From assembly GCA_963822255.1 (NCBI GenBank), contig CAWGGV010000008.1, positions 372,001 through 436,000 of the forward strand: a DNA stretch of 64,000 nucleotides. The letters run 5' to 3'. Each line of letters opens with the position of its first letter. Within the stretch, counting starts at the first letter, position 1. A program made the position numbers and the translations under genes. Shown piece after piece: positions 57,298-64,000 of the stretch. The stretch comes from UBA7803 sp963822255 (GTDB taxonomy: Bacteria; Pseudomonadota; Gammaproteobacteria; Pseudomonadales; Azotimanducaceae). The notes under the pieces were generated by a model. The model saw only the letters and a program-made list of their open reading frames with translations, was not told the origin of the DNA and did not search any database.

Positions 57298-59972
57298 TCC
57301 AGACTCTTGGTCACCACCTCGTAGAGATCCCTGGACAGCGAGCTCCGGGCTGCCAGGTCCGAGAGCGCGCCGCGCATGCGCCGCCCGCGCTCGCCAGCGA
57401 AGCGGCGCCAGCGGGTGAGCGGCTGCGCCAGCGCCGCGGCCATGGCCGGGTTTCGGCCATCGACCGCGAGCACCGTCTCGCCCAGAAGCTGATAGCCGGA
57501 CCCGTCGGCGCTGTGAAAGCGGCGGTGGTTCTGCCGCGAGAACGCCCCGTACAGGGCCCGCAGCTTGTTGGGATTGCGCGGGTCGAAGGCCCGGTGCCCG
57601 GCCAGCGCGCGCACGTCGTCCGGCCCGTAGAGCGGAACTGCCGGCCTGCAGCGAGAACCAGACGTTCACCACCAGCGCCTCCTGCTGCCAGCGACCGTAG
57701 AAATCGTCGAGCAGACGCTGCCGGTACGCCGGCGTCCAACCGCGGATGCCGGGTGGCTTGAACCAGCGCCGCCTGGCGGTCGGTGAGGTTGTCGGCGAGG
57801 CGATAATGAGCGTCCAGCAGCGCCTCCGCCGCGTCCCGGTCCAGGGCCGGCGCCAGCAGGGCCAAGGCGGCGTGGCGAAGCGCGCGGCGGGCCATGGCTG
57901 GCGCCGACGCCTCGAACGCACCCTGCGGACCGTTTGCCTGGTAGAGGGCCTGCCAGCGGTGCCGGTGGGCGGCGCCGAGCGCCTGCTGCAGCGTGTCCCG
58001 GGCGTCGCACACCCGGTCCACCTCCACCACGTCGAACTGCTGAAACAGGTAGCTCTCGTCCGGCAGGGTCAGCATGGCGGCGGACATGAACCGGCTCTCC
58101 GGGTCGTCACCGGCGGCCACCGCGGCCGCGGCGAGCTCGCCGAACAGCGCGAGCAGCAGCCGGATCGACCTCACCGCCGCCGTCGGCCAGGCGCCGGACC
58201 TCGTCCACCACGAGCGACTGCAGGGCGTCCCAGCGGGCAAAGCCGTCACTGTCGTGCACCGCCAGGAATGCCAGGTCGCCGGGGGTTCGGGGGAAGGCCA
58301 CCCGCACCGGCGCCGAGAAGCCCCGCAGGAAGCTCACCCGCGGTCGCCCAGCCAATCCGCGCACGGTGACCGTGGCACGCGGCGAGCGCAGGTGCAGCAG
58401 CAGACTATGGCCGCCCGCCGTGGAACGCGGCTCGACCGCGTCGGTCGCCTCGACTCCGAGGGCTTGCAACGGCAGGTCGCGGCCGTCCCCGTCCAGCAGC
58501 CCGAGCAGCACCGGGACATGGAACGGCGCCTTGTCCGACTGGCCTGGCGTCGGCGGACAGCGCTGGGACACCGTGAGCGAGAGCGTGCCGTCGGCGAACG
58601 ACTCCACCACGTCGAGCACGGGCGTGCCGGCCTGTCGGTACCAGCGCTGGAACTGCGCGAGGTCGAGGGCGCCCGCCTCGGACATCGCGGCCACGAAGTC
58701 GTCAGTGGTCACCGCCTGGCCGTCGTGGCGCTGAAAGTACAGATCGGTGCCGGCGCGGAAGCGCGCCTCGCCGAGCAGGGTGTGCAGCATGCGCACCACC
58801 TCGGCGCCCTTCTCGTAGACGGTGGGGGTATAGAAGTTGGAGATCTCGATGTAGGAGTCGGGCCGCACCGGGTGCGCGAGCGGACCGGCGTCCTCGGCGA
58901 ACTGGACCGAGCGCAGGCGCACCACGTCCTCGATGCGCTTCACGCGTACGGGAGTTCATGTCCGAGGAGAACTCGGCGTCGCGGAATACCGTGAAGCCTT
59001 CTTTCAGGCTGAGCTGAAACCAGTCGCGGCAGGTGACGCGATTGCCGGACCAGTTGTGGAAGTACTCGTGACCCACCACCCCTTCCACCCGTTGGTAGGC
59101 GGCATCCGTGGCGGTGTCCGGCGACGCCAGCACGCAGGAGGTGTTGAAGATGTTGAGCCCCTTGTTCTCCATGGCGCCCATGTTGAAATCTTCCACCGCG
59201 ACGATCATGAAGATGTCGAGGTCGTACTCCCGGCCGAAGCGCTCCTCGTCCCAGCGCATGGCGCGCTTCAGCGATTCCATGGCGTAGCCGCATTGATCGA
59301 TGTTGTGGGGCTCCGAGTAGATGCGCAGCGTCACCTCCCGTCCCGAGGCGGTGACGAAGCGGTCCTCCAGCACCGCCAGATCGCCGGCCACCAGCGCGAA
59401 CAGGTAGCTGGGCTTGGGGAACGGGTCTTCCCAGGTGACCCGGCGCCGTCCGTCGTCGCCGACGGCGTCCTCGACCGGATTGCCGTTGGACAGCAGCACC
59501 GGGTAGCGCTGCGTCGGCAATCACGGTGGTGGTGAACTTCGCCAGCACGTCCGGCCGGTCCAGGATAGTAGGTGATCCGCCGGAACCCCTCCGCCTCGCA
59601 CTGGGTGCAGTACATGCCGCCGGACTTGTACAGGCCCTCGAGAGCGGTGTTCTGCTCCGGCCGGATACGGGTGACGATGCGAACCTCTGCGCGGTCGGGC
59701 AGGCCGAACAGCGTCAGCGAGTCCTCGTCTGCCCGGTACTGGTTGCCGCCGAGCGCGGTGCCATCCACCGCTACCTCGACCAGCTCGAGATCGTGGCCGT
59801 CCAGCACCAGGGGGGCGTCCGGCGCGGCGTGCGGCGCCCGCACCACCGAGAGCCGGCTCTCCACTCGGGTCTCGCCATCGCCGATGTCGAATATTAACTT
59901 CGTTTCGAGGATATTGAATTCAGGTGGTTGATAATCCTCAATATGTATCGTCTGAGGGGTCGCTTCTTTCAC
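57288..59972 (-). CDS. pepN: Aminopeptidase N (M1 family, frameshifted)
   Basis: About 895 codons. GAMENKGLNIFN exopeptidase motif, zinc site VVGHEYFHNWSGNRVTCRDW with downstream LKEGFTVFRDAEFSSD, and the N-terminal QPPEFNILETKLIFDI are intact. C-terminal superhelix present to 57288. Breaks near 59565, 59515, 58955, 58165, 57990, 57770, 57650 and others. Zinc metallopeptidase that removes N-terminal residues. Start GTG at 59972 overlaps the DUF2797 stop (GTGA). Confidence 0.93.
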
Positions 59973-60900
59973 TGGAACAGCTCCATCTGCGATGACGCCG
60001 CGCGGACGCCGCCGGTGGCGCCTGCGCGGCCTGTTGACGACGGCCCGTCGGTAGCGGGATCGAAGGTCCGAACCGACACATGGTAGCCCCGGTGGCGGCG
60101 CACGTTCAGCACGCCGTGCTCGAACAGCAGGTACTGGCCTTTCATCCCCACCAGCCGTCCCGCCACGGCACCGTCACGGCTCAGATCCAGGCGTCTCGGC
60201 CGGTGTGGATAGGCGGTGATCGGGAAGCGCGAAGGTTACCGGCTCCTCGTCGCCCAGCCAGTCGCACCCCATGCGGAAGGGGGCCGAGCACCGGCCTCAG
60301 CCGCTCGCGCAGGCGCCGGCAGATCCAGCGCCGGGGCGTCACCGGACACCAATGCCCGCCAGTCGGTGCGATCGCCGACGTGCCCGGCGAGCCGAGCCTC
60401 TACCACGCCCGCCAGGTGCCGGGTGGACGCCGCTGCCACCACCAACCCCTGGGTCGGCGCCCTGATCGAGCCAGCGCCGCACCTGCCGGCCGGCACGTGG
60501 TGATGCCCACCTTGGCGCCGCTGGAGTTGGCCAGATAGACCAGATGCGGCTGCATGCAGAACCGCTCGCCCCATTCCGGCTCGCGGCAGGTGCCCTGGGC
60601 GAAGTGGCAGCGAACCGGTTCCACTACGCACAGGTCGCAGCGCGCCAGTCGCCGAAAGCAGCCGTAGCAGAAGCCGTCGGCGTAGCTTTTGCGCGTGTCG
60701 GCGCCGCAGGCGCAGCAGGTGACTCTCTCGTTAAAAATAATCTCCAACCCACTGTTCAAAATGGTGTTCATATCCAAGAATCGTTCGCTCTTTGCCCCCG
60801 GATCGTGCTCTGCGGCAGCCAACGCCAGCCGATACCGCGCGGCCCCGCCGGCTTCCGCGGCTGCCTCCACTTCGAGCGCATCGAGCACCCCGTCAAGCAC
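59969..60900 (-). CDS. DUF2797 domain-containing zinc-binding protein (frameshifted)
   Basis: About 310 codons. N-terminal RYRLALAAAEHDPG, then a zinc-ribbon region CCACGADTRKSYADGFCYGC, CDLCVVEPVRCHFAQGTC, and conserved YLANSSGAKVGITT. C-terminal FDPATDGPSSTGRAGATG. This is the conserved DUF2797 layout. The start is ambiguous; GTG at 60900, overlapping the rhomboid stop, gives the usual family N-terminus, while ATG at 60771 would lose it. Breaks near 60490, 60405, 60290 and 60215. Function unknown. Confidence 0.8.
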
Positions 60901-61755
60901 GCCGCGACCTCCACCCGCCCACCACCAGCGCGCTTGCGACCCCGGCCGCCAGCCCGCCCCAGTGTGCACCGTTGGCCACGAACAGACCGAACGGCTCGGT
61001 GATACCCGTGGTGAAGGCGACGAGGAGCACCAGCAGAGCGATGCCAATGGCGGGTGGAAACTGCCACTCGGGGACGTCGGGCACCAGGCGGCCCATGGTC
61101 AGCACGAAGCCGAGCAGTCCGTAGGCGACTCCGGAGAGGCCGCCGAACAACGCCGTGGGGCCGACCGCGTACTGCGCCAGGTTGCTCACCCGCCGAGATG
61201 GTCAACACCACGAGCCACAGGCCCACGGCGCCCAGACGCCGCTCGGTCCGCCGCCCGAACTCGATGGTGATCGCGCAATCGAAACCCAGGTGAAGTACCG
61301 AGAAGTGCAACAGCATGGGGGTGAACCACCGCCACACCTGTCCCTGGGCGAGCAGCCCCGCCAAGCGTGGGAAGGCCGCTCATGCCCTGGCGTGGGTCGA
61401 CGATGGTGAGCCACGCGGCCACCGTCGTGAGCTGGCCCTGGGCGAGCAGGTAGCTGAACGGAAACGCGGCCAGGGTCAGAGCAATGAGCACGGTCAGCCC
61501 CGGGTAGCGAGCGAGCGCCCGGGGCCAGCGGGCCGCTGTCCGCTTTGCCGATGCCGCCGGCCGGGCCTCCAGGGTCAGCCCTCCGGTCTTCCACGCCTGG
61601 TAGGCCTGCCGAACCGGCCCCGCATCGTGCTCGTCACGCACCTCGAGCACCTGCGCACCGCGCTCCTCGAACACCCGGTGCACGATGCGCCGCTGCCACA
61701 GCCAGCTGGAGAACAGCGACAGGTCCTCGTCGAGCGAGGTCTCGATCACGCGCAT
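60893..61755 (-). CDS. Rhomboid family intramembrane serine protease (GlpG-like, frameshifted)
   Basis: About 287 codons. GlpG-like cytoplasmic N-domain (RVIETSLDEDLSLFSSWLWQ), then membrane helices. The nucleophile is in GGLSGVAYGLLGFVL and the catalytic His in NGAHWGGLAAG. Breaks near 61365 and 61190. Cleaves transmembrane substrates. Start at 61755. Divergent from xdhC. Confidence 0.88.
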
Positions 61756-61825
61756 GAACGGTGCCGCAAGTGGTCGTGAGTGGTAGTAAACTGCACCACT
61801 CACTTTCACGTAATCTCACCACCCT

Positions 61826-62831
61826 ATGCAAGCCGTAGACGACGAAGTGCTTGGCCAGGTGTGCCGGTGGCTGGAAGCCGGCGAACCCTGCTGGCTGGCC
61901 ACCGTGATCCAGACCTGGGGCTCTTCCCCCCGCCCCGTGGGCTCGCTGTTCGCCTGCAACGGCGCAGGCCGCATCGTCGGCTCCCTGTCCGGCGGCTGCG
62001 TGGAGGACGATCTGCTGGAGAAGCTCAGCGCCGGTGAGCTGGCCCGCGAGCGCCCGCAATTCTTCGTCTACGGCATCACCGCCGAGGACACTGAGAAGTT
62101 CGGCCTGCCGTGCGGCGGCTCGCTGCACATCGTCATCGAGCCGCTGACGCTCGACGAGGAGACCCGCCGGCATTTCGAGCATCTGCGCAATGGTCTCGCC
62201 GGCGCGCCGCTGGGTAGAGCGCACCGTAGTGCTCGGCGACGGCGGCGGCCGCCGCGTCCGCGACACCGACGCGTTCCGGCCGCTCCGCTGGGACGAACCC
62301 ACGCAGACCCTGGTGCACGTCTACGGTCCTCGCCATCAACTCTTCATAATTGGCGCAGGAATGGTCTCCAAGTATCTGGCAGATCTAGCATTGAAGCTTG
62401 ACTATCAGGTCACGGTGTGTGATCCCCGGGAGCACCTGCTCGGCGACTTCGGGATCCCTGGCGTGGCGCTGATCAACGACATGCCGGACGACGCCGTGCG
62501 CAAGCACGCGAGTGACCCCGCCTCGGCCATCGTCGCCCTCACCCACGACCCGCGCATCGACGACATGGGTCTGATGGAGGCCCTGTACACCGACGCCTTC
62601 TACGTCGGCGCCATGGGATCAACCCGAACCTCCGCGAGCCGGCGGGAGCGCCTGCTGGCCCTCGACGTGGACGAAGCGGCGCTCGCGCGCCTGCACGCAC
62701 CGATCGGGCTGCCCATCGGCAGCAAGACGCCGCCGGAGATCGCCGTCGCGGTCATGGCCGAGATCATCGCCGTGCGCCAGCACGCGGACGTTGGCGCCCG
62801 CCGGCACCTCGCCGCTGCGGAGGCCGTCTGA
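61826..62831 (+). CDS. XdhC/CoxI family protein (frameshifted once)
   Basis: About 335 codons. N-terminal XdhC domain (QTWGSSPRPVGSLFACNGAG, VGSLSGGCVEDDLLEKLS) and C-terminal Rossmann-like domain (FIIGAGMVSKYLADLALKL, GAMGSTRTSASRRERLL, PIGLPIGSKTPPEIAVAVMA). One break near 62210. XdhC proteins insert or protect the molybdenum cofactor of xanthine dehydrogenase-type enzymes. Followed at once by a MocA-like nucleotidyltransferase. Confidence 0.9.
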
Positions 62832-62851
62832 CCGACCCGGCCGGCGGCGCC

Positions 62852-63421
62852 GTGCTGCTGGCCGGTGGCTTCGCGCGCCGCTTCGGCAGCGACAAACGCC
62901 GTCACCGGCTCCGCGACGGCACGACCCTGCTGATCGCCAGCGTCCGCCTCTACCGGAGCGTGTTCCCGCACCTCGTGGTGGTGCTGCGGCCGGAGGACGA
63001 CGACCTGGCACGGGCCGTGGAACGGGAGTCGCCGGGCGTGCACGCGGTGCGCTGCGCCAACGCCCGCGACGGCATGGGTCACTCACTGGCTTGCGGCGCC
63101 CGCGCTGCCGCCGGCTGGAGTTTCCTGTTCGTGGCGCTGGCGGACATGCCGTGGGTCGCTGCCGATACCCTCACACGACTCGCCGCAGCCATGGCGGACG
63201 GCGGTCCCGATGCTGTGGTTCAGCCGGTTCACCAAGGCGTGCCCGGACACCCGGTCGGTTTCGGTTCGGCCTGGTTTCCCCAGCTCGCCGCCCTCACCGG
63301 CGACGCCGGCGCCCGCTCGGTGGTGCGCGCCGCAGCGGCGGCGCAGCGGCTGATCAGGCTCGACGTCGACGATCCCGGGATCCTCGAAGATCTGGATACC
63401 CCGCCGCCCACCCCGCCGTAG
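62852..63421 (+). CDS. MocA-like nucleotidyltransferase (molybdenum cofactor cytidylyltransferase-type)
   Basis: 189 residues from GTG at 62852. The nucleotidyltransferase motif LLAGGFARRFGSDKR is present, with FVALADMPWVAADTLTRLA and the GHPVGFGSAWFPQLAAL region. MocA makes molybdopterin cytosine dinucleotide for xanthine dehydrogenase-family enzymes, consistent with the XdhC gene beside it. The true start is uncertain; a CTG at 62828, overlapping the xdhC stop, would add 8 residues. No molybdoenzyme gene lies in the window. Confidence 0.85.
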   Translation: MLLAGGFARRFGSDKRRHRLRDGTTLLIASVRLYRSVFPHLVVVLRPEDDDLARAVERESPGVHAVRCANARDGMGHSLACGARAAAGWSFLFVALADMPWVAADTLTRLAAAMADGGPDAVVQPVHQGVPGHPVGFGSAWFPQLAALTGDAGARSVVRAAAAAQRLIRLDVDDPGILEDLDTPPPTPP

Positions 63422-63450
63422 CAGCGATTTTCTGCTCCTACACCGCCTTG

Positions 63451-63597
63451 CTCCTACACCACCGGCTAGTCGGAGGACGGTGGGGGCCGGGCGGCGTGGG
63501 GCCGGCGATTCGCGGCATTAGGCTTCCCACGACAACGAGCCCGTCCAGCGGCGTGTCCGCCCACCGCCGCGAATCGGCGGTTCCACGACGTCCGGTG
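63451..63597. repeat. 147-bp direct repeat, copy 1
   Basis: Copy 1 of a long direct repeat that begins CTCCTACACCACCG and ends TTCCACGACGTCCGGTG. It contains a near-palindromic pair ccggcgattcgcgg / ccgcgaatcggcgg. Copy 2 lies 403 bp further on. No gene fits on either strand. Confidence 0.85.
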
Positions 63598-63707
63598 TCG
63601 ATCCCGGCGGTGGCAGCGCCGAGCGATCACGTACCGGTATCGCCCAGCCACGTCTGCCGGTACCCCACAACAACGACCGGAAGGACAGCGAGCTGGGGCG
63701 GGCGGCG

Positions 63708-63789
63708 CGGAGGAACCTCTTCGTGGCCTCAAATTACCAGCCACGAAACGCCGCTGCCATGACGCTCTCAGCCCGTAGAGGTTCCTCCG
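63708..63789. other. Nested stem-loop between the direct repeats
   Basis: CGGAGGAACCTCT (63708-63720) and AGAGGTTCCTCCG (63777-63789) are perfectly complementary. Inside, TCGTGGC (63721-63727) pairs with GCCACGA (63740-63746). The rest of 63422-64000 outside the repeats shows nothing coding. Confidence 0.6.
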
Positions 63790-63853
63790 GGACGACCGAC
63801 CACCCATCACGCTGACCGCTCGTCCCGCTGACCGCCTTCGCGCTCGGAGACCG

Positions 63854-64000
63854 CTCCTACACCACCGACTAATCGGAGGACGGCGGGGACCGGGCGGCGT
63901 GGGGCCGGCGATTCGCGGCATTAGGCTTCCCATGACAACGAGCCCGTCCAGCGGCGTGTCCGCCCACCGCCGCGAATCGGCGGTTCCACGACGTCCGGTG
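63854..64000. repeat. 147-bp direct repeat, copy 2 (cut by window end)
   Basis: Copy 2 matches copy 1 with few substitutions (cggctagt versus cgactaat, gggggcc versus ggggacc, cccacg versus cccatg). It runs to the last base, so its true end is unknown. Two long copies with structured DNA between point to a mobile or satellite-like element. Confidence 0.85.

Noticed and set aside
63466..63933. 155-codon minus-strand ORF
   Set aside because: Overlaps both direct repeats; arginine-rich composition typical of GC shadow frames; no start signal.

Overview
The window is a high-GC, gene-dense bacterial chromosome segment, most likely from a gammaproteobacterium. The evidence is a complete Na+-translocating NADH:quinone reductase operon (nqrA-F), the gammaproteobacterial family CsiV, an S-methyl-5'-thioinosine phosphorylase, a LexA gene with SOS boxes, and a gene order (nqr, gap, mfd, csiV, MTIP, lexA, topA) that from memory resembles the corresponding Pseudomonas region. 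I cannot place it more finely from sequence alone.

Layout. 1-4.7 kb: partial DUF47 gene, an aldehyde dehydrogenase, two small conserved genes, a divergent bacterioferritin / bacterioferritin-associated ferredoxin pair with a Fur-like site, a DUF427 gene and an enoyl-CoA hydratase. 4.7-5.6 kb: a GrdB-like selenoprotein read through an in-frame UGA (Sec162), with a SECIS-like hairpin just after it. 5.8-11.1 kb: an acyl-CoA ligase fused to a second small domain, a zinc-ribbon membrane protein with a site-2 protease, a DUF2799 lipoprotein and a quinone reductase. 11.2-17.5 kb: a REP-like array and the nqr operon (transcribed leftward) with a strong promoter and a ~260-nt leader. 17.5-24.5 kb: a palindromic element, a long-form GAPDH, a second REP-like array, and an operon for a 2-oxoacid:ferredoxin oxidoreductase (KorAB) with a GltD-like NAD(P)H/ferredoxin oxidoreductase. 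24.5-50 kb: a retropepsin-like protein, mfd, csiV, purine salvage genes, a small MscS-like channel, a LolA-like/beta-barrel pair, lexA, topA, usp, slt, tatD, peptidases, ddl, amt and pyrD. 50.3-57.3 kb: a MoxR/Bat (BatABCD-type) operon. 57.3-63.4 kb: pepN, a DUF2797 gene, a rhomboid protease, and an xdhC/mocA-like pair. 63.4-64 kb: repetitive, structured, non-coding DNA.

From about 26.2 kb to 62.8 kb almost every long gene is broken by frameshifts, while the motifs on either side are intact and sit in different frames. Those I resolved are mostly single extra bases, and they hit essential genes (topA, lexA, ddl, pyrD, mfd). This looks like uncorrected insertion-type sequencing error, not gene decay; the broken genes are annotated here as single loci across their frames. 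Intact genes in this stretch are few (for example the GNAT at 44.2 kb and DUF58 at 51.3 kb).

The most interesting item is the selenoprotein. It is a GrdB-family redox protein with a UxxC motif in what appears to be a respiring organism, lying between an enoyl-CoA hydratase and an acyl-CoA ligase, and not accompanied by any glycine-reductase subunit. The second theme is redox coupling: Nqr (Na+-pumping NADH oxidation), KorAB and a GltD-like flavoprotein that could link ferredoxin, NAD(P)H and 2-oxoacids.
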